Shown here: positions 1 through 7,668 of the stretch, one piece after another
Layout: every line of letters begins with the position of its first letter
How positions within the stretch are numbered: position 1 is the first letter of the stretch
From: an uncultured Lewinella sp.
Lineage (GTDB): Bacteria; Bacteroidota; Bacteroidia; Chitinophagales; Saprospiraceae
NCBI GenBank assembly: GCA_913056515.1
Contig: CAJXMP010000003.1
Location: 1 to 46,780, forward strand
DNA length: 46,780 nt
Reading direction: 5' to 3'
Program-made: the position numbers and the translations under genes
Notes under the pieces: generated by a model
The model's database searches: none
Told to the model about the DNA's origin: nothing
What the model saw: only the letters and a program-made list of their open reading frames with translations

Positions 1-1
1 A

Positions 2-283
2 CAAGACACCGCTATTGATCTGGCTGTTATTGTGGCGCTCATTTCTTCTCTTCACAATATTCCTGTAGGTAAAGACATCTGTTTTGCAGCTGAAATTGGG
101 CTCACCGGTGAAGTTCGTGCTATAAATCGTATCGAACAGCGGATTGAAGAAGCCGAAAAATTGGGTTTCACAGAAATATTTATTTCCAAATACAATACAA
201 AAGGCCTTAAGAAACAGGACAGAAAGATAAAACTCAGAACGATCGGCAAAATCGAAGAGCTGATACCTGTTTTATTTGCTTGA
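2..283 (+). CDS. radA: DNA repair protein RadA, C-terminal end (partial)
   Basis: The reading frame is open from the left edge and ends at TGA 281-283, so about 93 C-terminal residues are visible. They contain a block typical of the Lon-protease-like C-terminal domain of RadA: DLAV near the edge, GLTGEVR, then RIEQRI.EAEKLGF. RadA is a RecA-related ATPase that promotes branch migration during recombinational repair; the ATPase and zinc-finger parts lie off the window. An internal GTG at 32 is not the real start. This is a housekeeping gene and appears to mark the chromosomal edge of the cluster. The motif match is good although only the tail is seen. Confidence 0.9.
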   Translation, partial: QDTAIDLAVIVALISSLHNIPVGKDICFAAEIGLTGEVRAINRIEQRIEEAEKLGFTEIFISKYNTKGLKKQDRKIKLRTIGKIEELIPVLFA

Positions 284-974
284 TCGACATAAGTCGTCAC
301 TTAAGGATCTAAGCTCTTTAAATACAATATTCACAGATAGTACGCTTTATGTCACTAAGCCTAACGGATTTTCCAAAAACTGAAAATCAGCTGGTTGTCG
401 ACCCTTAATTTTCGAACTTGAAACTTAATTTATACTAGACAGCATATTAGATAGTAAAAACCCAATCTTTATAATCAATTGAAGCTTAAAACAAGGACCG
501 TCAAAAAATAGTTTTTCGTTGAATTTGTAAGCTGCTTTCTGGTTTTATGCCAGTAAATGCAGCTTTTTAGTTTTGTGGGTTTCAGCTCGATGTTTGTATA
601 CTAGATACCATAACATTCTGTTCAACTTTTCACCGGCAGAACTCTCAAGCTGTCGTGATACTAGTATTACCATAGTTACAAATAAGCTAAGTTCCATTGC
701 TCTGAATGCATTGACAGATGATAGGAATAGAGACCTCCTCGCTTTAGGCTTCACTATTTCTGGAAATCCTACCAATAGTTCTGTTTCTGTAGATTTGCTT
801 GGTACTGCCAACTATAATCCAAGCCTCAATTACTCTGGATCAGATTCATATTAATATACAGCCAGGGATATCACGGGGGGGGGTTGTTGTTGTTGTGTAC
901 TGGTGTAGTGAACATCACTAAATAAGGTCTAAATATCAGCTATATTGCTATATTGTGTTTTATAAAGACACTTT
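284..974. other. Long intergenic region with no convincing gene
   Basis: About 690 bases lie between radA and the first small membrane-protein gene. The open frames here (545-811 minus, 573-854 plus) have low-complexity translations and match nothing I recognise. The plus frame ends near 852 with NYNPSLNYSGSDSY, which resembles the end of a cadherin- or Ig-like repeat of large surface adhesins, so a decayed adhesin fragment is possible. I found no tRNA, no strong terminator and no insertion-sequence ends. A poly-G/TTG tract lies at 875-895. Upstream signals for the gene at 975 must be here but I cannot place them. Confidence 0.5.
875..895. repeat. G9 homopolymer followed by four TTG repeats
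   Basis: Nine consecutive G residues at 875-883 run into four tandem TTG units at 884-895. In such an AT-rich window a G9 run is conspicuous. It lies about 80 bases upstream of the small membrane-protein gene at 975, where slipped-strand changes could alter expression. It may also simply be a sequencing-prone tract. Confidence 0.85.
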
Positions 975-1130
975 ATGTTTTCTTTCTCTTACATTTTGCT
1001 GTGCCTTTTAGTAGGTTTGTGGGGTATGAATCGAAAGATTGGTTTTGCCTTGACCTTCGTACTATCCTTATTGTTAACACCAGTTATTGCAGCACTTATT
1101 TTACTAGTCACGAAAGAAAAGACTCAATAG
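975..1130 (+). CDS. Small two-helix membrane protein (51 aa)
   Basis: ATG 975 to TAG 1128-1130 encodes 51 residues with two hydrophobic segments (about 3-16 and 23-44). They are joined by a short basic loop (GMNRKIGF) and end in a charged tail (TKEKTQ). The pattern, a hydrophobic helix, R/K-rich turn, then SLLLTPVIAALILL, is typical of small Bacteroidota inner-membrane proteins of unknown function. The gene at 5245-5415 encodes a protein with the same layout and similar residues (LLVGLW...SLLLTPVIA here, LVVGLY...SLVITPLIM there), so the two look paralogous. It ends two bases before the stop codon of the convergent thioesterase gene. No function is assigned. Confidence 0.65.
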   Translation: MFSFSYILLCLLVGLWGMNRKIGFALTFVLSLLLTPVIAALILLVTKEKTQ

Positions 1131-1132
1131 AC

Positions 1133-1813
1133 TTAAAATCGCTCAATCAGTTTCAGAATTTCTTCTACATGATCAAATAAGAAGAAGTGTCCTCCTTTAT
1201 ATATTTGAAGGTGAAAGCGATTGTTTGTATACTGATTCCAACTCCTACTTTGCTTTTCAGTTGTCTCTTCATTATCGCCTAACAGGGCTAAAATTGGAAC
1301 ATTTAGCACTTTATGTACGGAATAAACATAATCTTCAATAGCTTGAAAATCTGCCCTTAGAATGGGCTCAAAAAAAGAAAAAAACTCTTCATCCGCTATA
1401 ATCTCATTGGGCACTCCCCCTAGCTGTTTTAACTCTTGCTTAAATTCATTCTTGGGAAGGTCATGCCGTCGTTTCATTTCAACGGAGGAGGGCGCTCCCC
1501 TGCCAGAAACTACTAGTTTGTCTGGCTTCAATCCTGCCCTAATATCAAGCAAACATGTTACATCGTACGCTAACTGGGCACCCATACTGTGACCAAATAA
1601 AATAAAGGGCTCTGTAACTTTAGGGGCTATCTGGTCATAAAGATCATCTAGCATTTCCTGGTATTTTAAACATAGTGGTTCATCGACTCTATTGCCCCTG
1701 CCAGGTAATTCTAAGTAGTTTACGTGAGTTGTATTTTCTAGTGATTTAAAAAGTGGTCTGTATGAGTAATAGCTGGCTCCTGCAAAAGGAAGACACCAAA
1801 TCGTGGGTTTCAT
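1133..1813 (-). CDS. Type II thioesterase (editing hydrolase)
   Basis: An alpha/beta-hydrolase of the type II thioesterase family. These act in trans on NRPS/PKS lines, removing wrongly primed or stalled acyl groups from carrier-protein phosphopantetheine arms. Visible marks, numbered from the chosen start, are LPFAGAS near residue 8, ELPGRG near 35, the nucleophile motif GHSMG (Ser about 76) and GGHFFLF with the catalytic His about 209. The frame extends upstream to an ATG at 1882. I prefer the ATG at 1813 because the family usually begins a few residues before this first strand, and it leaves about 88 bases for divergent promoters before the exporter gene at 1901. Length is 226 aa (249 from the longer start). 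It lies outside the main operon, and its stop is two bases from the convergent small gene. Confidence 0.88.
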   Translation of the reverse strand: MKPTIWCLPFAGASYYSYRPLFKSLENTTHVNYLELPGRGNRVDEPLCLKYQEMLDDLYDQIAPKVTEPFILFGHSMGAQLAYDVTCLLDIRAGLKPDKLVVSGRGAPSSVEMKRRHDLPKNEFKQELKQLGGVPNEIIADEEFFSFFEPILRADFQAIEDYVYSVHKVLNVPILALLGDNEETTEKQSRSWNQYTNNRFHLQIYKGGHFFLFDHVEEILKLIERF

Positions 1814-1900
1814 GAACTTATCATATTTTGTGTATGGTTTGTATAAGTTGAGAGTAAATATGGATATATTTAATGAATTCATTAAACCAATACCCTAATA

Positions 1901-3604
1901 TTGAATCTTTTAGAATTTATTCAAAAGGAGTCTGATCTAAAGATCAGGTCCTCCGTAGTACTTGCCACCTTATCTGGTTTAGCTAATGGTGTGATCTTAG
2001 TCGTCATCGTATCTACTGCAGAGGCAAGTAGAAATGGAGAAGCAATAGACACACAATTTTTTCTGATATTTCTTATTGCCATTCTCATTTTTGTCTTATC
2101 GAAAAAGAAAATCTTTAGTGATGTAGCTAAGGTTATTGAGTCCGCTATTAGAAAGGTGCGTACAAGAATAGCAGATAAGGTAAGACATTCAGATCTTCAA
2201 ACACTCGAAAAAATGGGGGCATCCTCTATTTTTAACAGTATTACTCAAGACTGCGCTCAGATTTCCACCTCTGCCCCTGTGATAATGAATGCATTGCAAT
2301 CTGCAGTAATGTTGGTTTTCGCATTATTTTACATACTCTACCTGTCTACATTAGGTTTCATTATGACAGGAGTCGGCATACTCATTGCTGCATTTGTGTA
2401 TGAAATAAGCAGGCGGAAAGTCCTTTCCACGCTAAAAAACACATCTGCCAAAGAAAGGGAGTTCTACGAAATTATTAATCACGTTGTTAACGGATTTAAA
2501 GAGAATAAAGTGAATTCCAAAAGGAGTTCTTCTGTAATGAGGTTTATGCAGCGTCTTTCTTTCGATGTGATGAAATTAAAAACGCGTGCTGCCCAGCGAG
2601 AGTCCATCAATTTTCTTTTTTCACAGACTTTCTTTTACATACTACTTGGTGCTATTATTTTTTTATTGCCAATTCTGACGAAGCCGAATGAAGGTGAAAT
2701 ATTGAGAATCGTAACGGCTGTTTTGTTTATCGTTGGACCGGTAAGTGCTGTCTTGGTTGTTGTACCTTTACTCTCAAGAGTAAATATTGCTATCCAAAAC
2801 ATTTATCGATTAGAAGACGAATTAAGTAAACATATATCCAATGAAGTACTTGAAGATATTACTTCCGAGCAATCCATAGACCATATTGACAATCCGCTTG
2901 AGTTTAACCATGAAATCCGCTTGAAAAATATTGTCTTTGAGCATTTGAATAAAAACGATGTCGTTTTCACACTAGGGCCTATTAGTGAGTTGAATGTTAA
3001 TAAGGGGGAGATGTTATTCATTGAAGGAGGAAACGGAAGTGGGAAATCCACTCTTTTAAAAGTATTGACTGGTCTATACTACGCCGACGAAAAAACAGAG
3101 ATTTTTGTAGATGATCAGCTGATAACACGTTACAATTACCCTTCCTATAGAGAATTGTTTTCAGTTGTGTTTACCGATTTTCATCTAACTAAGCAGCTTT
3201 TTGGTTTAGAGGCTGTTGAGGAAGAAAAAGTTAAGGAGCTGTTGGTCGATTTTAAGGTTGATCACAAAACTGAATTTTCAAATGGCTTGCTATCGACTGT
3301 TGATCTTTCCACGGGTCAACGAAAGCGTCTAGCTTTGATTGTAAGTCTTTTAGAGAATAAAGAAATTTTGATCTTTGATGAAGTAGCAGCTGATCAGGAT
3401 CCCACTTTCAAAAAACATTATTATACTGAATTATTACCTGCCTTAAAAGAAAAAGGGAAAACTATAATAGTCGTAACCCATGACGACATGTACTTTGAAT
3501 ATTGCGACAGGAAATTAAAAATGGTGAATGGTAATATTGTCCAAGAAACCCATTATAAAGATGGAAAAGTGACATTCAATAAAAACTTTAAAACCAAATT
3601 GTAA
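1901..3604 (+). CDS. Cyclic-peptide export ABC transporter (fused permease and ATPase)
   Basis: A 567-residue half-transporter with an N-terminal membrane domain (about 1-300) and a C-terminal ATPase. The ATPase shows Walker A GGNGSGKST at 376-384, the signature LSTGQRKR near 469, Walker B IFDE (Asp493, Glu494) and the H-loop His527. The short N-terminus (NLLEFIQKESDL) and overall layout match the SyrD/PvdE-type transporters found with lipopeptide and siderophore synthetases. The start is TTG at 1901: a stop lies in frame at 1883 and there is no in-frame ATG, yet the family's N-terminus begins exactly here. The gene is divergent from the thioesterase and followed three bases later by the SPFH gene. 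It probably exports the cluster's product or an intermediate across the inner membrane, which is inferred from family and location. Confidence 0.9.
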   Translation: MNLLEFIQKESDLKIRSSVVLATLSGLANGVILVVIVSTAEASRNGEAIDTQFFLIFLIAILIFVLSKKKIFSDVAKVIESAIRKVRTRIADKVRHSDLQTLEKMGASSIFNSITQDCAQISTSAPVIMNALQSAVMLVFALFYILYLSTLGFIMTGVGILIAAFVYEISRRKVLSTLKNTSAKEREFYEIINHVVNGFKENKVNSKRSSSVMRFMQRLSFDVMKLKTRAAQRESINFLFSQTFFYILLGAIIFLLPILTKPNEGEILRIVTAVLFIVGPVSAVLVVVPLLSRVNIAIQNIYRLEDELSKHISNEVLEDITSEQSIDHIDNPLEFNHEIRLKNIVFEHLNKNDVVFTLGPISELNVNKGEMLFIEGGNGSGKSTLLKVLTGLYYADEKTEIFVDDQLITRYNYPSYRELFSVVFTDFHLTKQLFGLEAVEEEKVKELLVDFKVDHKTEFSNGLLSTVDLSTGQRKRLALIVSLLENKEILIFDEVAADQDPTFKKHYYTELLPALKEKGKTIIVVTHDDMYFEYCDRKLKMVNGNIVQETHYKDGKVTFNKNFKTKL

Positions 3605-3607
3605 TAA

Positions 3608-4456
3608 ATGGCTAAAAAGAAAGCGAAATGGATTAAAAGAATAGAGTTGTGGATCGACCAAAATGGTTTGAATTTTATCATTATACTCCTGGTTCTATTT
3701 TTTATTGTAGTCTATTTTTGGAAACAAATATTCATCACTGTTCCAGCGGGCCATAGTGCGGTATTATTCGAAAGGTTCAATGGTGGAACACAGGATGATT
3801 TAATTGAAGAAGGCCTTCACATTATTGCTCCATGGAATGAAATGACTGTGTATAATACACGCATTCAACTTATTCAAGATACTGTGCAGGCCCAAACTAA
3901 AAATGGCATGGCTACAAGTATCATTTTTGCTATGAGATATGTTCCCAAAAGGGAAAGGCTGCCTAAATTACATAAATATGTCGGACCTGATTACGTAAAT
4001 AAATTAGTCATTCCAGAGGCTATCGCAGAAATAAGAGATATACTAAGTCAATACCCCCCAGACAGTCTATATAGTGTTAGTGAAGCGATTTTGGAAAACG
4101 AACTAATTGAATCCATACAACGAGATGTCGGGGACAATTTAATTTTATTTGAGGATATCAAGATTTTGCAAGTCATCACTCCTAAGAATTTTGTTGATGC
4201 CATAGAATCAAAACATGTAGAAAAGCAAAAGGCTCAAGAATATGAATATAAACTATCCAAAGAGAATCAAGAATTAGAGCGCAAAAAGCTTGAAGCACAA
4301 GGTATTGCTGAATTTGAAAGAATATCTGGTGTATCTTTCTTAAAATATAGAAGCATACAAGCCAATGAAGCTCTTAGCACATCGCCAAATGCAAAAGTTA
4401 TAGTAATTGGCAACGGAGACAAAGAAGTTCCTTTTATTTTATCTGACAATAATTAG
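3608..4456 (+). CDS. SPFH/prohibitin-like membrane protein
   Basis: A 282-residue protein with a basic N-terminus, one membrane segment (about 21-38) and an SPFH (band 7) domain from about residue 45. It opens with VPAGHSAVLFERF and includes EEGLHIIAPW. A charged helical stretch (about 195-245) is likely coiled coil, as in prohibitins and stomatins. Such proteins form large membrane-bound rings that organise membrane microdomains or regulate proteases. The gene starts three bases after the ABC exporter stop and is probably co-transcribed with it. A role in scaffolding the exporter, or in protecting the membrane from the product, is possible but only inferred from position. It could also be a host gene at the cluster edge. 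Confidence 0.85.
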   Translation: MAKKKAKWIKRIELWIDQNGLNFIIILLVLFFIVVYFWKQIFITVPAGHSAVLFERFNGGTQDDLIEEGLHIIAPWNEMTVYNTRIQLIQDTVQAQTKNGMATSIIFAMRYVPKRERLPKLHKYVGPDYVNKLVIPEAIAEIRDILSQYPPDSLYSVSEAILENELIESIQRDVGDNLILFEDIKILQVITPKNFVDAIESKHVEKQKAQEYEYKLSKENQELERKKLEAQGIAEFERISGVSFLKYRSIQANEALSTSPNAKVIVIGNGDKEVPFILSDNN

Positions 4457-4634
4457 GGTTTCCTTATTAGATCGTAATTTTCTGCCACTTCCTTGAGAGC
4501 TTTCTCAATAATGACTCAACCCTTTGAATTAATTGAGGTATGATTATTGTTTAGGAGATATTAATTAAGAATTAACATACTTTATCTTATTTAAAGATTA
4601 GATTTTATTGTATCTTACTTCAAATTTTATAGAT
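4457..4634. other. Intergenic region before the DUF697-like gene
   Basis: About 178 AT-rich bases with no open frame of note. The sequence just upstream of the ATG at 4635 (TATCTTAC near 4611) only loosely resembles the Bacteroidota -7 element TAnnTTTG, and I cannot confirm a promoter. No hairpin followed by a T run is evident. Confidence 0.4.
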
Positions 4635-5159
4635 ATGGCCCAGAAAAAAAACACAAGTGAACTTCAGGTAATTACAGACGCACCTACAGCTGAAGCGAAT
4701 AAAATAGTTACCAGATATATGTGGTACAGTGGTGGTGTAGGTTTAATTCCTGTGCCTGTTGTCGATTATGTTGGAATTACAGCTCTCCAAATTAAGGTAG
4801 TTGATGAACTAGCCAAAACTTATGGATTGCCTTTCAATAAAGAAATTGCGAGAAGTATAGTTTCTACCTTGCTTGCAGGAGCTGCAACTGGATCGTTGGC
4901 ATCTGGAACCGCTTCATTGCTTCGATCTATTCCAATTGTTGGGGGAATTCTTGGCTTTACTACTATCAGCTTGTATGCAATGGCTACCACCTATGCTATA
5001 GGGCACATTTTTATCCAACACTTTGAAGCAGGAGGAACACTTCTCACTTTTAATCCGGAAAAAATGAAAGCTTATTTTGATGAGCTTTATACAAATGGTA
5101 GAGAGGTCGCGAATAGTATGATGAAGAATAAGCCAAGTACAGAACCAGCTGCTGAATAA
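4635..5159 (+). CDS. DUF697/YcjF-like hydrophobic protein
   Basis: A 174-residue protein starting at ATG 4635. A TTG nine codons upstream is also in frame but less likely. The first part reads like the DUF697 family: YMWYSGGVGLIPVPVVDY, followed by ITALQIKVVDELAKTYG. The centre is rich in Gly and Ala with hydrophobic helices (about 75-125) and the C-terminus is charged. DUF697 proteins often accompany membrane or GTPase-linked systems and their function is poorly known. It follows the exporter and SPFH genes on the same strand. Whether it belongs to the cluster or to the host background is unclear. Confidence 0.75.
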   Translation: MAQKKNTSELQVITDAPTAEANKIVTRYMWYSGGVGLIPVPVVDYVGITALQIKVVDELAKTYGLPFNKEIARSIVSTLLAGAATGSLASGTASLLRSIPIVGGILGFTTISLYAMATTYAIGHIFIQHFEAGGTLLTFNPEKMKAYFDELYTNGREVANSMMKNKPSTEPAAE

Positions 5160-5244
5160 ATCACTAGTAGTTCGACTCAATTAAGGCTTTCGCTTCAATG
5201 CTTATAGGAAATTCAGTTCTTTACCAAAAGAGTATTCTCTTACT

Positions 5245-5415
5245 ATGCCTGTAGTACTCATTTCTGTTTATATTTTGTTTTGCTTGGTGGTAGGCTTATA
5301 TGCTAAAAAGACCTACTTGGGATTTTTGGGTGGCTTTTTACTAAGCCTAGTCATTACCCCTCTTATAATGGCTGTAATTCTTCAACTTTTCAAAGTTATC
5401 AAATCAATTGATTAA
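5245..5415 (+). CDS. Small two-helix membrane protein (56 aa)
   Basis: ATG 5245 to TAA 5413-5415 encodes 56 residues with two hydrophobic segments (about 2-19 and 26-50) around a basic turn (YAKKTYLGF). It shares layout and several positions with the 51-residue protein at 975-1130, including the VGL...GF..G/S...SL..TP.I pattern. It ends two bases before the convergent phosphopantetheinyl transferase stop, the same spacing as for its relative and the thioesterase. It lies 85 bases after the DUF697-like gene. No function is known. The matched architecture of the two copies is the main reason to accept both as real. Confidence 0.62.
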   Translation: MPVVLISVYILFCLVVGLYAKKTYLGFLGGFLLSLVITPLIMAVILQLFKVIKSID

Positions 5416-5417
5416 GC

Positions 5418-6056
5418 TTATAGGTGATGAAAATCTAAGTTTACGTTTTTCTGATCGAAACATAAATGACAGCTATATTGAGTATCAATGTTCAACGGCA
5501 TAACTTGCAATTCAATCTTTCCAAATTTCACCTTGTCTGAAAGTATGTCAATTCCTTGAGAGTCTAGCAAGAATCCTCTTCCCAATGCTTTTAATACACT
5601 TTCTTTTCTTGTCCAACATTGGTAGAACCTATTAAAAGTATCTCTTCGCATAATATATTGCCTCTCAGAGTCAGAAAAGGGTTCTAGATAGTGAGGAACA
5701 TGAATCTCACGCTTATATTCAATATCAATGCCTACAGCAGTCGCAAGGTCACTTATGGCAAGCACTACCCTATCTTTTGCATGACTAATCGAAAAATTAA
5801 ATTTTGGTAAGTTGGGTCTTTTATATTCATCTATGGAAAGATTTTTCAGCTGAGCTGTCTCCTTCGTTTTCAATAAATGATTTAAGATTAAATATCTCCC
5901 CCCTAAGAATCTGTACCGGTCTTCTTCCTTCTTAAAAGACTTTGACCTTCTTTGGTCTTCTGAATTCAATACATTATATGTCTTCTCAATTTCATTAATT
6001 GAAACCTTCTTAAGATATAATATATATACAGATAAGTCTGCAGGAGTTTCTATCAT
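5418..6056 (-). CDS. 4'-phosphopantetheinyl transferase, Sfp type
   Basis: A 212-residue enzyme that moves the phosphopantetheine arm from CoA to the conserved Ser of carrier proteins, converting the PKS and NRPS carriers of this cluster to their active form. Family marks are FNFSISH at 86-92, the metal-binding GIDIE at 109-113 and WTRKESVLKALG at 148-159. The length fits the Sfp/Gsp class, which accepts many carriers, rather than the short AcpS class. The start codon directly abuts the stop of the racemase gene (TAA then ATG), so it appears to be the last gene of the long minus-strand operon. The call is secure; the exact partner carriers are inferred from context. Confidence 0.93.
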   Translation of the reverse strand: MIETPADLSVYILYLKKVSINEIEKTYNVLNSEDQRRSKSFKKEEDRYRFLGGRYLILNHLLKTKETAQLKNLSIDEYKRPNLPKFNFSISHAKDRVVLAISDLATAVGIDIEYKREIHVPHYLEPFSDSERQYIMRRDTFNRFYQCWTRKESVLKALGRGFLLDSQGIDILSDKVKFGKIELQVMPLNIDTQYSCHLCFDQKNVNLDFHHL

Positions 6057-6734
6057 TTATGCAGAGGTAAATTCTTTTGCAATTTCATAGAGTGGGTCAA
6101 GGATATTTAGTCGATTCTCTGTCCACATCTTTAAAAGATGGATTTCTGTACATCCCCCAAAAATCTGTGTACAATTATATTTATTTAATAATACCTCAAA
6201 ATAATCGTGTACCTGATCATAGCCTACTCCCATTTTTAATCTATTGTAAATTTGATGATGCACTTCATCTCTGTCTGTATCATCGAGTAAACATACAAAA
6301 GGGTATTTTTCAAGAGGAAAAAGCTTTGTTCTATAAACGCCTTGAGAGGCAATGAAAAGAGTAGGAGTCTCCAACTGTTTCATTAAATTAACTGAGTAAT
6401 CTACTAAATCGATCAGCTTGTTTTGTGCTTGAGGATACAATTGATATCTGACAGCATGCGCCGTAAAACAACAAATCAATATTTTGTCCACATTGGGTTC
6501 TATTGATTTTAACAATTCATTTATCCTGGATGCTAATAAAGATGTATCGCCTTGCATTAAAGACTTAGTCCTATCTGGAACATTAGGTTCTGAAACCAAA
6601 TGCAATTTTGGCATACTTGCTTCTTCATCCTCTTTGGCAAGCTGGTATATTGTCTTAATGAATTGTGCTGAAGTTAAAGGCCCCATGCCACCAATCAATC
6701 CAAGAATGTTGTTTTTATAGTTGAAAGGCTGCAT
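6057..6734 (-). CDS. Aspartate/glutamate racemase family protein
   Basis: A cofactor-independent two-cysteine racemase of the Asp/Glu family, 225 residues from the chosen start. It has an N-terminal GLIGGMGPLTSAQF motif, a first cysteine in CFTAHA (about Cys89) and a second in GGCTEIHLL (about Cys195). In most members the first motif reads CNTAH; here Asn is replaced by Phe, which may change substrate preference. The frame runs up to an ATG at 6821, but that overlaps the methyltransferase gene by 80 bases. The ATG at 6734 lies eight bases after that gene's stop and fits the family N-terminus. No epimerisation domain is present in the assembly line, so this enzyme may supply a D-amino acid, perhaps D-Asp or D-Glu. 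Substrate is inferred. Confidence 0.87.
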   Translation of the reverse strand: MQPFNYKNNILGLIGGMGPLTSAQFIKTIYQLAKEDEEASMPKLHLVSEPNVPDRTKSLMQGDTSLLASRINELLKSIEPNVDKILICCFTAHAVRYQLYPQAQNKLIDLVDYSVNLMKQLETPTLFIASQGVYRTKLFPLEKYPFVCLLDDTDRDEVHHQIYNRLKMGVGYDQVHDYFEVLLNKYNCTQIFGGCTEIHLLKMWTENRLNILDPLYEIAKEFTSA

Positions 6735-6741
6735 GCTATAA

Positions 6742-7668
6742 TTACTTTGGCTTATTTGCTGTAACAATGGCGTATTCATCAAGTCCCATGTACCAGCCCC
6801 TACCTGACCACCAATCTTCAATTCTTACGTTTTCAGAATAAAGGTCGACTTTTACCTCATCTTTCGGGATGCCCTCTTTTATTTTCTTAAAGTAGGCAGC
6901 CATACCTGTAAACACCTTATCTGTGATTTTATGTATCTCAACATTTGTAAATCCAATATCTTCGAAAAGGTGGATATATTCATTCTCTGAAATCATATTT
7001 ACATATGGAATACTCATTGATTTCAGAACAAACCAATACCAAAAATCCTTTTTTCTATCTTTTCTTGGGAAACAATCAGTTAAACCTATCCTTCCACCTG
7101 GCTTTAAAACTCTGAAAGCTTCCTTTAAAAACTTTTTACGAGTATTAAAGTGAAACGCACATTCTAATGCACTCACTTTCGTGAATGAGTTGTGATTGAA
7201 AGGCATTGAAGTTGCATCTCCTTCTTGCAAATGAATACTATTGTTCAGCCCTGACATTTGCACTCTCATTTGAGCAATTTCTACATGAAGAGGAGTAATA
7301 TTTAGTCCATGTATCGATTTAACATTAAACTCCCTTTTCCATAATATATCTTGTTCTCCGAATCCAAAACCCACATCCAAAAGGGTATCATCAATGTCTA
7401 ATTCTAGGTGTTCACCTAATTTCAAAGCAAGTGCTTGACATGCTTCATCATAGGTTGACGGCTTGTTCCAATAACCGAAATTCAACCAAAGAGGCTGATC
7501 TAGTTGTTTGTATTTAGGATCATCTGCATGGGACATAGTAGTGTATAAACTGTCAGCTCCTTTGCCCAAGATAGTCTTCCATGCTTTCGATGGGTGCTTC
7601 CAAATGAGCTTAAGAAGAGTCTTTTTATTATTGCTAATCGCATCCTTAAACTTTTGATCCATGCCCAT
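6742..7668 (-). CDS. SAM-dependent class I methyltransferase
   Basis: A 308-residue methyltransferase. The SAM-binding motif LLDVGFGFGEQ lies at about 96-106, followed by an acidic strand end, LQEGDATSMPF, and the post-core block EAFRVLKPGGRIGLTDCF. The core plus the C-terminal DEYAIVTANKPK tail resemble small-molecule O- and N-methyltransferases of the EryG/tocopherol-methyltransferase type. About 60 N-terminal residues before the core look like a substrate-side cap. It overlaps the free FkbM gene by 23 bases; an in-frame ATG two codons later is equally plausible. It is the second of two free methyltransferases and probably a tailoring enzyme, with its acceptor not deducible from sequence. 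Confidence 0.88.
   Translation of the reverse strand: MGMDQKFKDAISNNKKTLLKLIWKHPSKAWKTILGKGADSLYTTMSHADDPKYKQLDQPLWLNFGYWNKPSTYDEACQALALKLGEHLELDIDDTLLDVGFGFGEQDILWKREFNVKSIHGLNITPLHVEIAQMRVQMSGLNNSIHLQEGDATSMPFNHNSFTKVSALECAFHFNTRKKFLKEAFRVLKPGGRIGLTDCFPRKDRKKDFWYWFVLKSMSIPYVNMISENEYIHLFEDIGFTNVEIHKITDKVFTGMAAYFKKIKEGIPKDEVKVDLYSENVRIEDWWSGRGWYMGLDEYAIVTANKPK

Noticed and set aside
545-811. Minus-strand open frame of 88 codons
   Set aside because: Composition and translation look random, it has no recognisable motif, and it overlaps another equally weak frame on the plus strand.
953-1180. Plus-strand open frame of 75 codons over the small membrane-protein gene
   Set aside because: The frame starting at 975 gives a clean two-helix membrane protein with a relative at 5245, while this one gives no coherent pattern and runs into the thioesterase gene.
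6735-6821. Longer start for the racemase at 6821
   Set aside because: It would overlap the methyltransferase gene by 80 bases, and the extra residues are not part of the racemase family. The ATG at 6734 lies just after the upstream stop.
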